A DNA stretch of 40,087 nucleotides from Bacteroidales bacterium (GCA_023138875.1 JAGLOO010000053.1:1-40087), one strand, 5' to 3'. Counted from the first letter of the stretch, positions 8,128 to 18,451 are shown. Program-made: numbers and translations. Notes: generated by a model not told the origin, from the letters alone.

Positions 8128-11100
8128 TGTTCAATGCTGTTTCCATTCATAAAATCATATTCAATTGCCTTCTTACGTTTCTCGCTTCTTCTGAGCATCA
8201 TCTGGTAGATAACCGGGATCAGGATCAGTGTCACCATTGTAGAGAAGATAAGTCCGCCGATCACTGCGATTCCCATGGGACTCCAGATCTCAGAACCAAC
8301 ACCCCTGCTCATGGCCAGGGGAAGCATACCCAGTATTGTTGTTAGAGAGGTCATCAGTACAGGACGAAGCCTCGATTTGCCAGACATGACAATGGCCTCA
8401 CTCAACTCGTAACCACGATCCCGCATCAGATTAATATAGTCAACCAGAACAATGGCATTCTTTACCACAATACCCACCAGCATTACACCACCCACCATGG
8501 AGATCACGCTCATGGTAATACCGGTTGCCAGGTGGGCAAGAACAACTCCCGAAAATGCAAAGGGGATGGAGAACATGATAATGAGCGGCATTTTCAAAGA
8601 CTCAAACTGAGAAGCCATTACCAGGAAGGTGAGGACCAGGCTGAGAACCAGCAGAAGCATCAGGTCCATCATTGATTCGTTCAGGTCTTCTACCGCACCT
8701 CCCATCTGCATGTTAATCTCCGGGGGTATCTCCATATGATTGATCTTGCCCTGGATCTGTTCAGCCAATTCATTCAACGGCACCTTGTAAGGCGTTACTG
8801 AAACGGTCACAATACGCTCCCTCCCCTTATGTTCGATGTTGGGAGGTGACCAGTGCTCTTCGATGCCTGCAACTTCCGATAAGCGGATCATATCGCCATT
8901 CATGTTCCTGAGTGCAATATTGTTGATATCGGAAATCGCATTGCGCTCCTCTTCCACAAACCGGAGTACAATATCATATTCATCACCCTCTTCCCGGTAA
9001 TGGCTTAGGTACGGGCCCTCCACCCGGTTACGGACTGCATTGGCAAGTGTAAAAGTGTTCAGACCATGCTGCGCCATTTTCTCCCGGTCGGGAACGATCT
9101 GCAATTGGGGTTTGGAAGGATCACGACTTACACTAATATTGGTGGCTCCGGGTATAAATTGGATGCTATCGGCCAGTGCATAGGCAATGGCAGAAGTGGA
9201 CTCAAAGTCATATCCATAGATCTCAACAACCACGTTGTTCTCCGTGGTCCCTCCCATACCTCCGTTGGGTACCACATCAAAGTTGACAATTTCCGGTATG
9301 GTTGCCAGGTATTGTCGAAAGACATCGGCAAGATCCATGACGTTTCTGGTGCGCTCATCCTGGGCAGTCAGCATCATGTTATAATTGATCCTGTGGGAGC
9401 CCGATTCAAAGAAAAGAGACATCATTCCTCCCTGGTCGTCTGAACCTGCGGATGTATTATTGAAGATGACCTCAGGCAGGTATTCTTCAACATACTTATC
9501 TATCTTCCGGGCAATTTTAGTGGTCTCATCCACACGTATTCCGGTTTGAAGCTCAATGGCGGCTGTCATGGAGCCCTGGTCTGCTTCCGGCATAAACACA
9601 AAGCCCAGTTTACCGGCAATCATCATTGAACCAATAAAAATGAACAGGGCAACGATGAGTACAACAATCCGGAAGCGCAGTGCCCACCGAATGGTCCTTT
9701 CATAGAACCTGTCCAGCCCGTTAAGGGATCTGCCGATGGTGTTGTCATAACTGAGGGCCCTTACCCTTTTCGGTTTCTTCCTGAGTTTCATCAGTTTGGA
9801 TGCCAGCATGGGAGTCAGCGTGATGGCACTGAGTGTAGAGGTGACAACCGTAATGGTGACCACGAATCCCAGCGGACGGAACAATTCACCTGTCATTCCA
9901 CCAATGAGCGTTAAGGGCAGGAATACAGCAACTACTGTTAATGTAGTTACAATTACAGCCAGCCATACCTCATTGGTGGCATAGATGGCTGCCTCCCTGG
10001 GACTGCTGCCCCGTTCCACATGTTTGGTAATGTTTTCCAGCACCACAATGGCATCGTCCACCACCATCCCAATCGCGATAGAAAGGGAAGAGAGTGAGAT
10101 GATATTGATGGAACTTCCTGAAATATAGAGGTAGATAAAGGCTACAATAAGGGAAATTGGTATGGTAAGGATCACAATGAATGTGGCCCTCCAGCGTCCC
10201 AGGAAGAAGAGTACCACCAGGATCACAAAGATCCCTGCAAACAACAGGGTATTGGACAGGTTATTAATGGAGCCTTCGATAAAGTCCGAGGAATCCCAGA
10301 ACAGGGTAACCTCAACATCATCCGGCAGTGTTGCGATCAGGCCTGGCATCACGGCATTCACATCACGGGCTACCTGTACCGTATTGGCTCCCGACTGTTT
10401 CATGATAATGACCCTCAGCCCGGTCTTTCCATTCATCCGCTCATCAAAGGTCGCATCCCTGATGGTATCCCTGATGGTGGCTACATCATCAAGGTAGATG
10501 GTCTGACCATTATAACTGGCCAGTACCAGGCCGTTCAGTACAGCACTTTCGGAAAATTCGCCTTTGATACGCAGGGGGTAATCCATCATACCCATTTCGA
10601 TATTTCCTGCCGGCAGGTTTATGTTCTCGGCGTTCAATACACCTGCGATCTGTTCGATGGAAATGTTATAGGATTCCATTTTCCGGGGATCAACATCCAC
10701 CTGTATCTCCCTTCCGGGGGCTCCCATGAGTCCGACCGCTCCAATTCCTTCCACCCGGTTCAGGGGATTGATCAACTTTTCATCCAGGATCTTCGCGATG
10801 GCCGGGTAACTCTCCTCTGCTGTAACCGCATAAAATAGGATGGGCATGGCGCTGGCACTGAATTTAAAAAGCGCAGGTTTATTCACCTCCTCAGGCAGGT
10901 ACTGTTCTGCAAAACTCAGGGCATCCCGCATTTCATTGGAGGCTTCATCCAGGTTGGTCCCCCATTCAAACTCACATATCACGATGGACATGTTATCCCG
11001 CGAAGTAGAAGAGATCTCTTTCAGGTTACTCACCGTATTCAGGTTATCCTCAATGGTCCGGGTAACATTGGTTTCAATATCTGCTGCACTGGCACCATTA

Positions 11101-11252
11101 TAGGTTGTGATCACTGATATGGCAGGGAAGTCTATATCCGGGTAGAAATCGATAGGCAACTTGTTCAGGGAGTATGCCCCCATCACAATCAATGCCACAA
11201 AGATCATTATTGTTGTGATCGGCCGTTTGACCGCATTTCCATAAATACTCAT
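8124..11252 (-). CDS. RND multidrug efflux transporter (HAE1/AcrB-like), inner membrane subunit
   Basis: At 1042 residues this is a normal-length RND pump. The N-terminus (GNAVKRPITTIMIFVALIV) is transmembrane helix 1, followed by a porter domain, helices 2-6, a second porter domain (about 560-850) and helices 8-12. The proton-relay residues are present: Asp399 and Asp400 in GMVVDDAIV of helix 4, and Lys931 in VVKNAIVLVD of helix 10, equivalents of AcrB Asp407, Asp408 and Lys940. This fits the hydrophobe/amphiphile exporters (HAE1) rather than the heavy-metal group. It works with the membrane fusion lipoprotein and TolC-like channel encoded just upstream, spanning both membranes. The spacing to the fusion protein is 15 bp. 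Substrates cannot be read from sequence; the TetR gene at the operon head suggests induction by a small molecule. Confidence 0.93.
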   Translation of the reverse strand: MSIYGNAVKRPITTIMIFVALIVMGAYSLNKLPIDFYPDIDFPAISVITTYNGASAADIETNVTRTIEDNLNTVSNLKEISSTSRDNMSIVICEFEWGTNLDEASNEMRDALSFAEQYLPEEVNKPALFKFSASAMPILFYAVTAEESYPAIAKILDEKLINPLNRVEGIGAVGLMGAPGREIQVDVDPRKMESYNISIEQIAGVLNAENINLPAGNIEMGMMDYPLRIKGEFSESAVLNGLVLASYNGQTIYLDDVATIRDTIRDATFDERMNGKTGLRVIIMKQSGANTVQVARDVNAVMPGLIATLPDDVEVTLFWDSSDFIEGSINNLSNTLLFAGIFVILVVLFFLGRWRATFIVILTIPISLIVAFIYLYISGSSINIISLSSLSIAIGMVVDDAIVVLENITKHVERGSSPREAAIYATNEVWLAVIVTTLTVVAVFLPLTLIGGMTGELFRPLGFVVTITVVTSTLSAITLTPMLASKLMKLRKKPKRVRALSYDNTIGRSLNGLDRFYERTIRWALRFRIVVLIVALFIFIGSMMIAGKLGFVFMPEADQGSMTAAIELQTGIRVDETTKIARKIDKYVEEYLPEVIFNNTSAGSDDQGGMMSLFFESGSHRINYNMMLTAQDERTRNVMDLADVFRQYLATIPEIVNFDVVPNGGMGGTTENNVVVEIYGYDFESTSAIAYALADSIQFIPGATNISVSRDPSKPQLQIVPDREKMAQHGLNTFTLANAVRNRVEGPYLSHYREEGDEYDIVLRFVEEERNAISDINNIALRNMNGDMIRLSEVAGIEEHWSPPNIEHKGRERIVTVSVTPYKVPLNELAEQIQGKINHMEIPPEINMQMGGAVEDLNESMMDLMLLLVLSLVLTFLVMASQFESLKMPLIIMFSIPFAFSGVVLAHLATGITMSVISMVGGVMLVGIVVKNAIVLVDYINLMRDRGYELSEAIVMSGKSRLRPVLMTSLTTILGMLPLAMSRGVGSEIWSPMGIAVIGGLIFSTMVTLILIPVIYQMMLRRSEKRKKAIEYDFMNGNSIEQ

Positions 11253-11267
11253 AGCAAAAGCTTTTTA

Positions 11268-12341
11268 TTATTCAACCACCACATTAACCTTATCACCATC
11301 CTCAAGACTGGTCTGTCCGGCAAAGATCAGTTGTTCACCCCCATTTAGTTCGGAGGAAAAGATCTCCAACTGGTCATCATACCTGTTGAGGATCTTCACA
11401 GTAACTCTTCTTGCTATTCCGTCTTCATTGAGCATGATATACCTTTCATTGGTTCCGGGTTGCTGTAACACGGCGATGGACGGGACAATAAGGGCTTCTT
11501 TTTCCCCCAGTTTCAGACTCACCCTGGCAAACATTCCCGGACGCAGCTTCTGATCCTTGTTGGGGACTTTTACCTCCATGGTGAATGTCCTGGTGGCTGC
11601 GCTGATGGTAGGGTGGATCCTGAATACCCTTCCGGAAAACACTTCTCCCTGATAGACATCTGTAGTGATCTTTGCTTCCATGCCTTCTTTCACAAGGGGC
11701 AACTGTTTTTCACTCAGGTTCACCATGACCTTCAGCGGATCGATCCGGATCAGGGAGACCAGCGCTGCTTTTCCCACCGGGGTATTTGGAGTAGGGGAGA
11801 AAAGCTCTCCGTCGTTGTAATACTTGCCTGTAATGATACCGGAATAGGGAGCCCTGAGCAGGGTGTTTTCTTCCAGGTTTTCCAATACAAGATGTGTTAT
11901 GTCCACCTGGGATTTCATCTGGTCATAAGACTGCTGGGTAACGGATCCATACTGAAGCAGGGTATCCATTCGGGCCAGGTCAGTTTTCAGTGTCTGGTAC
12001 TGAAGCCGGGTCTGATCCAGCTGGGTGCGGTCTAATTCCACAAGTAATTCTCCCTTTTTCACATGGTCGTTCACTTCCACTTTTACCGAACGGATCCGGC
12101 CCTGAAGGGCTGGCGAGAGGTAAGTCTCCTCAAAGGCATTTATGGTGGAAGTAATGTTTTCCTCGATGGCAGTCTTTTTATATTGCAGATCCATGACCTT
12201 CACCGGCTGGACCTTCTCAACCACGGAAGCTTCAGAGGTTGTTTCCTCAGAAGGCTTCATCATGCAGGAAGTGATTACTGAACCGATGATGGCAGCCAGC
12301 AATGCGATTTTTATTTTTTTCATGGTGATTAATATTTTCAT
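11268..12341 (-). CDS. RND efflux periplasmic adaptor (membrane fusion lipoprotein)
   Basis: A 357-residue HlyD/AcrA-type adaptor. It begins with a lipoprotein signal (KIALLAAIIGSVITSC), the cysteine being the lipidation site, so it is anchored to a membrane facing the periplasm. Next come a split lipoyl/barrel-sandwich domain (LSPALQGRIRSVKVEVNDHV, then LRAPYSGIITGKYYNDGEL), a short alpha-helical hairpin (about 105-150), and a beta-barrel and membrane-proximal domain (RVFRIHPTISAATRTFTMEV; LRPGMFARVSLKLG). It links the RND pump to the outer-membrane channel. The ATG at 12341 lies 2 bp after the TolC-like stop; a second ATG at 12323 gives MKKIKIALL and is an equally good start. It is part of the minus-strand operon. 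Confidence 0.92.
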   Translation of the reverse strand: MKILITMKKIKIALLAAIIGSVITSCMMKPSEETTSEASVVEKVQPVKVMDLQYKKTAIEENITSTINAFEETYLSPALQGRIRSVKVEVNDHVKKGELLVELDRTQLDQTRLQYQTLKTDLARMDTLLQYGSVTQQSYDQMKSQVDITHLVLENLEENTLLRAPYSGIITGKYYNDGELFSPTPNTPVGKAALVSLIRIDPLKVMVNLSEKQLPLVKEGMEAKITTDVYQGEVFSGRVFRIHPTISAATRTFTMEVKVPNKDQKLRPGMFARVSLKLGEKEALIVPSIAVLQQPGTNERYIMLNEDGIARRVTVKILNRYDDQLEIFSSELNGGEQLIFAGQTSLEDGDKVNVVVE

Positions 12342-12343
12342 TG

Positions 12344-13792
12344 TTATAAGTTGTTCATCAATTTGTCGAGTTGCAATTTGGCATTCATTACCTCCATAAT
12401 GGCAGTCAGGTAATTGCTTTCCGCATCCAGGTAATTGCCATTGGCCTGTGTAAGATCCAGGCTGGTGGCCATGCCCTGTTCAAATTTCCTCCTGTAGCTG
12501 TCATACACACTCTGGGCCACTTCCACGTTTTCCTTCTGGGTAAAATAGTTTTCCAGGGAACTCTGGAGGTTATACCGGAATTGTTTTTCCTGCAACTGCA
12601 ACTGGTCCTCTATGATGCTTCTGTTGATCTGGGCCATACTATAGTCGATCCTGGCCTGGTCGACCCTCGCCTTTCGCATCCCACTGGAAAAAATGGGTAC
12701 AGCCAGGGAAAGTCCTGCCAGGTGATTGGGAGTCATATCAAATCCGGTGGTCATGATCTTGGCATTGTAATTATAGAAACCGGCCAGCGTGGGAGCATAG
12801 TTCCATTGCTGCATGTCCAGAAGTTTCTTATTGATCTCTTCCTGAGATTTCATGATCTGGTAGGTCACATTGTTTTCAATGGTAAACGGAATGGTTAATG
12901 CAGTCTCAGGTTGCAGATTGGTAAAGAGCGATTCAAGGTTATCTGTTAATTGTACATCAACCTCTGCTTCCAGTCCAAGCTGGAAGCGCAGCATGTTATA
13001 ATTCAGCTCCAGGTTCCGATTCAGCGCATTCTTTGAGTTCTCAAGCTGGTTCACGGTGATGCGGATCTGGTCCACATCGGTTTTCTCAGCCATCCCGGTT
13101 TGAAACATGGTCTGTGTCTGCTCAAGCGTTTCTCTCAGGTTTTCAAGGTTCTGCTCCAGTATATCCAGGGACTCCTCGGTGATTAAAACCAGGTAATAGG
13201 AATTGATGACAGATTCTTTGATATTCAGCTCATTGAATTCCAGGTTCTGTTCAGAGATCTGCCGGGCCAGCTTGGCGGTCTGGATACCTATTATATATTG
13301 ACCGCTGAAGACTAGCTGTGAAACCTGGAGCTTGGCGGTGGACTGGTCGGACATAAGGATGGTGGTAGGGGGCAACATGGCTTGAAGGGTACCATCATAG
13401 AAATTGCCCGCCGTATGCCGGTAAATATCAGTGGGTGTTATTTCTGAAAATAACGCTTTAGTTTGATCAAAAGCCTGTTGCAGCTGATCCAGGGTGAAAT
13501 TATAATCTCCCCCTGAGCCGAAAGAAAATCCCAATTCATAATTGAAATATGTCATGTAATCCACTGCACCATCCACCTGTGGGAGACCCTGTGAAATGGC
13601 TTCCCAGATGCTGCGCTGGGAGCGTTCCACCTCAAGCCTGGAGTTTTTCAAAGATTTATTATAGGAAAGGGCATAATCAACGGCTTCCCGGATACCCAGT
13701 ACCAGTTTGCCTGCCGGTTCCTGGCTGCTGCCATGCAGGATGATCCCTGTGAACAGGATTATTGTCAGTATGATTTTTCTCATCGTTGTCAT
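12344..13792 (-). CDS. TolC-family outer membrane efflux protein
   Basis: A 482-residue outer-membrane factor with a signal peptide (about residues 1-23, ending HGSSQ) and the duplicated long-helix pattern of TolC: LGIREAVDYALSYNKSLKNS near the N-terminus and long amphipathic helices near 190-260 (NLENLRETLEQTQTMFQTGM, DQIRITVNQLENS) and 390-475 (DLTQANGNYLDAESNYLTAI). Trimers form the channel through the outer membrane and periplasm that receives substrates from the RND pump. It lies 10 bp downstream of the TetR-type regulator and 2 bp upstream of the adaptor, so it is cotranscribed. A second ATG at 13783 would shorten the signal peptide by three residues; either start is workable. Confidence 0.92.
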   Translation of the reverse strand: MTTMRKIILTIILFTGIILHGSSQEPAGKLVLGIREAVDYALSYNKSLKNSRLEVERSQRSIWEAISQGLPQVDGAVDYMTYFNYELGFSFGSGGDYNFTLDQLQQAFDQTKALFSEITPTDIYRHTAGNFYDGTLQAMLPPTTILMSDQSTAKLQVSQLVFSGQYIIGIQTAKLARQISEQNLEFNELNIKESVINSYYLVLITEESLDILEQNLENLRETLEQTQTMFQTGMAEKTDVDQIRITVNQLENSKNALNRNLELNYNMLRFQLGLEAEVDVQLTDNLESLFTNLQPETALTIPFTIENNVTYQIMKSQEEINKKLLDMQQWNYAPTLAGFYNYNAKIMTTGFDMTPNHLAGLSLAVPIFSSGMRKARVDQARIDYSMAQINRSIIEDQLQLQEKQFRYNLQSSLENYFTQKENVEVAQSVYDSYRRKFEQGMATSLDLTQANGNYLDAESNYLTAIMEVMNAKLQLDKLMNNL

Positions 13793-13802
13793 AAATTAAC
13801 TT

Positions 13803-14411
13803 TTATTCCAAAATGGTTTTACATTTTTCAAGGAGTGCCAGTCCCTTCCCGGTAGAGATCCCCCGGAAATAGGGAATGATAATGTGGTCGAACAGGTCTT
13901 TGTGGTGGTAATCGGTCCGGGTAAGGCTGCTATCGGGACCGAATAAGTTGAACAATTCATGCAGGGTCCGGTTCACGATATCAATATGGATATCAGGTCG
14001 GAATACTCCCTGCTTCACTCCGGTCTCCAGCAGGTTCAACGTGACGCTAAAATCACGGATGTCACTGTGCTCCGAAAGGTTTTCAAAAATTGTAGCGTGG
14101 TACTTCCTGAAATCATGGAAGAACAGTGGATTCAATTGCTTCATCTGGTGAATGCTTCTTCTCATGATCCTGAACAGGGCCTCAATGGCATTTTCAGATT
14201 CCTTGATGATCAGATGAGCTTCCTTTGCCTGCTGTTCTTTATAATTCCTGATCACCTCCATGAGCAGGGTATCCTTGTCCTTAAAATGCTCATAGATGGT
14301 TCGCTTGGAGATCCGCATCTCCTCTGCCAGGGCATCCATGGTCATGCTCCTGATCCCGTATTTACCGAACAGCAATCCCGTTTCAGCAATGATCCTTTCC
14401 TTTACGTTCAC
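13803..14411 (-). CDS. TetR-family transcriptional regulator of the efflux operon
   Basis: A 202-residue one-domain-plus-ligand-domain regulator. The N-terminal helix-turn-helix is typical: RIIAETGLLFGKYGIRSMTM followed by DALAEEMRISKRTIYEHF (about residues 24-43) and KDKDTLLMEVI. The remaining 150 residues are helical, as in TetR ligand-binding domains. The start is a GTG at 14411, immediately after an in-frame stop codon, so no longer protein is possible. It heads the efflux operon in the same direction as the pump genes, unlike many divergent tetR genes, so it would control its own synthesis together with the pump. A nested inverted repeat lies just upstream (14439-14466) and is a reasonable operator candidate. 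The ligand is unknown. Confidence 0.9.
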   Translation of the reverse strand: MNVKERIIAETGLLFGKYGIRSMTMDALAEEMRISKRTIYEHFKDKDTLLMEVIRNYKEQQAKEAHLIIKESENAIEALFRIMRRSIHQMKQLNPLFFHDFRKYHATIFENLSEHSDIRDFSVTLNLLETGVKQGVFRPDIHIDIVNRTLHELFNLFGPDSSLTRTDYHHKDLFDHIIIPYFRGISTGKGLALLEKCKTILE

Positions 14412-14438
14412 TTATTTTAAAATTTTCAATAATAATAT

Positions 14439-14466
14439 GAAAACTTTTTTAGTTTTATTAGTTTTC
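14439..14466. promoter_or_regulatory. AT-rich nested inverted repeat, candidate TetR operator
   Basis: GAAAACT (14439-14445) and AGTTTTC (14460-14466) are 7-bp inverted arms 14 bp apart, and an inner pair AAAACT/AGTTTT (14440-14445, 14451-14456) sits within them. It lies 28 bp upstream of the TetR start, in the region shared with valS. Position fits autoregulation; the AT-rich makeup means chance symmetry cannot be excluded. Confidence 0.4.
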
Positions 14467-14538
14467 CGCTTTAAATAATGTAAAATTTCGGTGAACAGTA
14501 ATTTCATATCGGTAAAATCAACTGCAGACTAATTTTAC

Positions 14539-14546
14539 TATTTTTG
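14539..14546 (+). promoter_or_regulatory. Candidate -7 element (TATTTTTG) before valS
   Basis: TATTTTTG fits the Bacteroidetes -7 consensus TAnnTTTG, but it ends only 5 bp before the valS ATG, which would give an almost leaderless mRNA, and no good TTTG -33 box lies about 20 bp upstream. Recorded as weak. Confidence 0.25.
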
Positions 14547-14551
14547 CACGC

Positions 14552-17197
14552 ATGCATATACCTTCCAAATATGATCCTGCCAGTGTGGAGGACAAATGGT
14601 ACGCTTACTGGATGGAACAGGGTTTCTTCCGCAGTAAGCCTGACGATCGTGAACCTTATTGTATCGTTATACCCCCCCCCAATGTGACCGGTGTTCTCCA
14701 TATGGGACACATGCTCAATAATACCCTGCAGGATGTACTCATCCGAAGGGCACGCATGAAGGGTAAGAATGCCCTCTGGGTACCGGGTACCGACCATGCT
14801 TCCATTGCCACTGAAGCAAGGGTGGTGAATATGCTTGGTGAAAAGGGGATCCGGAAAGAGGATCTGACACGGGACGAGTTTCTGGCCCATGCGTGGAAGT
14901 GGAAGGAGAAGCATGGCGGGATCATCCTTGAACAATTGAAAAAACTGGGAGCATCGTGTGATTGGGAACGCACACGGTTTACCATGGATGAAGCCCTTTC
15001 CGAAAGTGTTATTAAAGTTTTCGTGGATCTGTTTAATAAGGGGAAGGTTTATCGCGGAGTACGGATGGTGAACTGGGATCCGCAGGCCGGTACCGCTGTT
15101 TCAGATGAAGAGGTCAATTATCGCGAGGTACAGTCTAAGCTCTATTATATAAGGTACCAGTTGGAAGGGGAGGATGATTTTATCACCATTGCCACCACCC
15201 GACCCGAAACCATCCTGGGCGATACAGCAGTCTGTGTTCACCCGGAGGATGATCGTTTCAGAAAATTCCACGGGAAACGGGTACTTATACCCCTGATTAA
15301 CCGTTCAGTGCCGGTGATCATTGATGATTACGTGGACCGGGAATTTGGTACCGGAGCGTTGAAGATCACCCCGGCCCATGATATTAACGACTATGAACTG
15401 GGGATCAGGCACAACCTGGAATCCATTGACATATTCAATGATGACGGGACACTCAATGAAGCAGCACAGATCTTTGTAGGAGAGGACAGGTTCCGCGCGA
15501 GGGACCTGATCGTTTCTGAACTGGAGCAGGCAGGGAACCTGGTAAAGACGGAGGATTATGTAAACAAGGTGGGGTATTCAGAGCGCACCGATGCAGCCAT
15601 TGAGCCCAAGCTCAGCCTGCAATGGTTTCTGAAAATGAAGGAACTCAGTAAGCCTGCCCTGGAACAGGTCATGAATGACCATATAAAACTCCAGCCCGCA
15701 AAATTTAAAAATACCTACAGACACTGGATGGACAATGTGAAGGACTGGTGCATTTCCAGGCAGCTGTGGTGGGGCCACAGGATCCCGGCCTATTTTTATG
15801 GGGACGGTCCCAACGATTTTGTGGTGGCCGAATCGGCCGAAGCTGCCCTTGAACTGGCACGGGAAAGAACAGGAAAAGCGACACTGGGGGCTGAAGACCT
15901 CCGTCAGGACGAGGATGTGCTGGATACATGGTTCTCCTCCTGGTTATGGCCCATCTCCGTGTTTGACGGAATCCGGTATCCCCATAACAAGGATATTAAT
16001 TATTACTATCCTACCAATGACCTGGTGACGGCCCCGGATATCCTCTTCTTCTGGGTAGCGCGCATGATCATCGCAGGGTATGAGTACAGGAATGAAAAGC
16101 CATTTGATACGGTTTACCTCACCGGAATGGTTCGCGACAGCAAACGGAGGAAGATGTCCAAATCCCTCGGCAACTCCCCCGATCCCATTGAGCTTATAAA
16201 GAAGTACAGTGCCGATGGTGTAAGGGTAGGGATGCTGTTCTGTTCTCCGGCAGGGAATGACCTGCTGTTTGACGAAAGCCTTACCGAACAGGGGAGAAAC
16301 TTCAGCAACAAGATCTGGAACGCATTTCGTCTGATCAAGAGCTGGAAGGTGGATCCCACTCTGGAACAGCCGGCCCATTCAGCAGTGGCTGCAGATTGGT
16401 TTGACTCAAAACTCAAACGGGCATTTAAAAAGACAGATGACCAGTTCCAAAAATACAGAATCTCCGATGCCCTGATGATCGTCTACAAGTTGTTCTGGGA
16501 TGAATTTAGTTCCTGGTACCTGGAGACCATTAAACCTGCTTATGAGGCACCCATCGATGCAGTTACCTATGAGCGCACCATCGGTTTTATCGACCAGCTG
16601 CTCCATATGCTTCACCCGTTTATGCCATTTATCACCGAAGAGATCTGGCAACTGGTAAGTCCCAGGAAGGATGGAGAGAGTCTTATGGTATCGCTTATGC
16701 CACAGCCGGAAAAACATGACCGGAACCTTATCAAGCAATTCGAAGATCTGAAGGATGTTGTTACCAGCATACGCAGTATACGTAAGGATAAGAACATTCC
16801 CCCGAAAGAGGTGATGAAACTACTGGTCCGTTCCTCAGCCAATGGAAACTATCATTCTGCTTTAGAGCCCGTTATTATGAAACTGGCAAATCTGTCGGAG
16901 GTAGAGCTGATTTTAGATGATCCGGACGATTCGATCTCTTTCATCGTGAAAAATGTGGAGTATTTTGTCCCCGTTGGAAGTTTGGTGGATAGAGAGGAAG
17001 AGATTAAAAAACTGGAGTCTGAATTGGAATACACCAAAGGATTTCTGAGCAGCGTTCAGAAAAAGATGAGCAATGAACGCTTTGTCCGGAATGCACCCGA
17101 ACAGGTGGTTGAAAAGGAGCGGCAGAAAATGGCCGATGCGGAGGCAAAGATCAGTGTGCTTGAATCTCAGATTGAGAAGTTAAGATCGCTGCGCTAA
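14552..17197 (+). CDS. valS: Valyl-tRNA synthetase
   Basis: An 881-residue class I aminoacyl-tRNA synthetase that joins valine to tRNA-Val in the cytoplasm and edits mischarged threonine. The ATP-binding HIGH motif appears as HMGH at 50-53 in [21 protein letters not shown], and the KMSKS loop at 534-538 in [16 protein letters not shown]. Between them lies the CP1 editing domain with [13 protein letters not shown] and [19 protein letters not shown]. The catalytic core shows [15 protein letters not shown] and [12 protein letters not shown]-terminal coiled coil (about 815-881, [20 protein letters not shown]) is the tRNA-binding arm characteristic of ValRS. Length is normal for Bacteroidota and no lesion is seen. 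The gene ends 2 bp before the convergent nadC stop, leaving no room for an independent terminator. Confidence 0.97.
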   Translation: MHIPSKYDPASVEDKWYAYWMEQGFFRSKPDDREPYCIVIPPPNVTGVLHMGHMLNNTLQDVLIRRARMKGKNALWVPGTDHASIATEARVVNMLGEKGIRKEDLTRDEFLAHAWKWKEKHGGIILEQLKKLGASCDWERTRFTMDEALSESVIKVFVDLFNKGKVYRGVRMVNWDPQAGTAVSDEEVNYREVQSKLYYIRYQLEGEDDFITIATTRPETILGDTAVCVHPEDDRFRKFHGKRVLIPLINRSVPVIIDDYVDREFGTGALKITPAHDINDYELGIRHNLESIDIFNDDGTLNEAAQIFVGEDRFRARDLIVSELEQAGNLVKTEDYVNKVGYSERTDAAIEPKLSLQWFLKMKELSKPALEQVMNDHIKLQPAKFKNTYRHWMDNVKDWCISRQLWWGHRIPAYFYGDGPNDFVVAESAEAALELARERTGKATLGAEDLRQDEDVLDTWFSSWLWPISVFDGIRYPHNKDINYYYPTNDLVTAPDILFFWVARMIIAGYEYRNEKPFDTVYLTGMVRDSKRRKMSKSLGNSPDPIELIKKYSADGVRVGMLFCSPAGNDLLFDESLTEQGRNFSNKIWNAFRLIKSWKVDPTLEQPAHSAVAADWFDSKLKRAFKKTDDQFQKYRISDALMIVYKLFWDEFSSWYLETIKPAYEAPIDAVTYERTIGFIDQLLHMLHPFMPFITEEIWQLVSPRKDGESLMVSLMPQPEKHDRNLIKQFEDLKDVVTSIRSIRKDKNIPPKEVMKLLVRSSANGNYHSALEPVIMKLANLSEVELILDDPDDSISFIVKNVEYFVPVGSLVDREEEIKKLESELEYTKGFLSSVQKKMSNERFVRNAPEQVVEKERQKMADAEAKISVLESQIEKLRSLR

Positions 17198-17199
17198 GT

Positions 17200-18051
17200 T
17201 CACCCGAAATCTGCTTTTAAACTGAGATCCAGACTGTTGATCTGATGGGTCAGGGCTCCCACTGAAATATAGTCCACACCGCATTCTGCATAACTGCGAA
17301 TGGTTTTCTTGGTGATCCCTCCTGAAGACTCAGTCTCTACCCTTTTGTCGATCAATTTCACTGCCTGCCGGGTCTGCTCCAGCGAGAAATTGTCCAGCAG
17401 AATCCTTCGGATACCGCCGATGGCCAGTACTTTTTTAATATCTTTCAGGTTACGGGTTTCTACTACAATCTCCAGGTCTAGTTTCTTCTCAACCAGATAA
17501 GCCTGGGTACCCCGTATGGCCTCTACAATTCCACCGACAAAATCCACATGGTTGTCCTTGATAAGGATCATGTCATGCAAACCGAATCGGTGATTCATTC
17601 CCCCTCCTAACCGAACAGCCACCTTTTCCAGCAGGCGTATGCCCGGGGTGGTTTTACGGGTATCCAGGATGCGGGTTCCTGTCCCCTCCAGTAGTTTTAC
17701 ATAGGAACGGGTATTGGTGGCTATTCCGCTCATGCGCTGCATTACATTTAGCACCAGGCGTTCGCATTGCAGGATAGAATGTACCTTCCCCGAAACACGA
17801 AGTACTACATTGCCTATGTCAATCGGAACTCCATCTTCCATCAATAGATCCAGGTGAAGCTCCTCGTCAAATCGATGGAAAATACGCTCAGCCACCATGA
17901 CTCCAGCTAAAATGCCTGCTTCTTTGACCAGGAGCTTGGCAGAACCAGTAATATCAAAGGGAATAGTGCTATAAGTAGTATGATCACCGTCCCCTATATC
18001 TTCCCGTAACCATCGATCGATGGCTGAATCAAGATCATGGATTGAGTTCAT
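17200..18051 (-). CDS. nadC: Nicotinate-nucleotide pyrophosphorylase (carboxylating), quinolinate phosphoribosyltransferase
   Basis: A 283-residue enzyme that converts quinolinate and PRPP to nicotinate mononucleotide, CO2 and pyrophosphate in de novo NAD synthesis. Family hallmarks are the N-terminal WLREDIGDGDHTTY, the central ERLVLNVMQRMSGIAT, the substrate-binding TRKTTPGIRLLEKVAVRLGG, GLHDMILIKDNH, and the C-terminal ESSGGI and VDYISVGALTH. Length and motifs are complete. Its start ATG lies inside the end of the DUF4783 gene with a 17-bp overlap, so the two are probably cotranscribed and translationally linked. It converges on valS. No nadA or nadB is in the window. Confidence 0.96.
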   Translation of the reverse strand: MNSIHDLDSAIDRWLREDIGDGDHTTYSTIPFDITGSAKLLVKEAGILAGVMVAERIFHRFDEELHLDLLMEDGVPIDIGNVVLRVSGKVHSILQCERLVLNVMQRMSGIATNTRSYVKLLEGTGTRILDTRKTTPGIRLLEKVAVRLGGGMNHRFGLHDMILIKDNHVDFVGGIVEAIRGTQAYLVEKKLDLEIVVETRNLKDIKKVLAIGGIRRILLDNFSLEQTRQAVKLIDKRVETESSGGITKKTIRSYAECGVDYISVGALTHQINSLDLSLKADFG

Positions 18052-18451
18052 ACAGGGACTCCTTTTCTATACTCAGGTAGTAAATGAGACGTTCGTTCTG
18101 CTTATTCAGGAAAAGAATATTTACCCGAAAAGTTGCATCGGCAGTTTTTAATGAACCAATGGCATACTTGGACTTCTCTTTTGTGCCTTCAAAAGAGATC
18201 TTGAAATCGGTGGGGCTATGTTTTTTAAAGAAATTATCCATGATCCTGACAGCCTGGTTCTTACTGGTCACATAATTCTTCTCCAGGATGGTCATTTCCA
18301 GGTTCTGGTGAAAATAGGCAGACACGCGGGTGGCATTTCCATTTTTGAAGGCTTCCACCAGGTCAGCCGGAACCGTCTGTCCCACGGCAGGAAAGAAGGA
18401 AACAACATAGAGCAGTAAAATACTTATTAACCTTTGCATCTCTTTATCCAA
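18035..18451 (-). CDS. DUF4783 exported protein
   Basis: A 138-residue protein with a signal peptide (about 1-24; RLISILLLYVVSFFPAVGQ) and a single compact domain of about 110 residues: ADLVEAFKNGNATRVSAYF, then KNYVTSKNQAVRIMDNFFKKH and SKYAIGSLKTADATFRVNIL. This is the DUF4783 family of Bacteroidota, an NTF2-like fold resembling lumazine-binding or SnoaL proteins, with no established function. It is commonly found just upstream of nadC, as here (17-bp overlap). The location should be the periplasm or outer surface of the inner membrane. It is transcribed divergently from rlmH, with an 87-bp gap between them. Confidence 0.85.
   Translation of the reverse strand: MDKEMQRLISILLLYVVSFFPAVGQTVPADLVEAFKNGNATRVSAYFHQNLEMTILEKNYVTSKNQAVRIMDNFFKKHSPTDFKISFEGTKEKSKYAIGSLKTADATFRVNILFLNKQNERLIYYLSIEKESLYELNP

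Noticed and set aside
11613-12035. Long plus-strand frames opposite the efflux genes
   Set aside because: They are antisense shadows of the adaptor and pump genes, which have full motif support.
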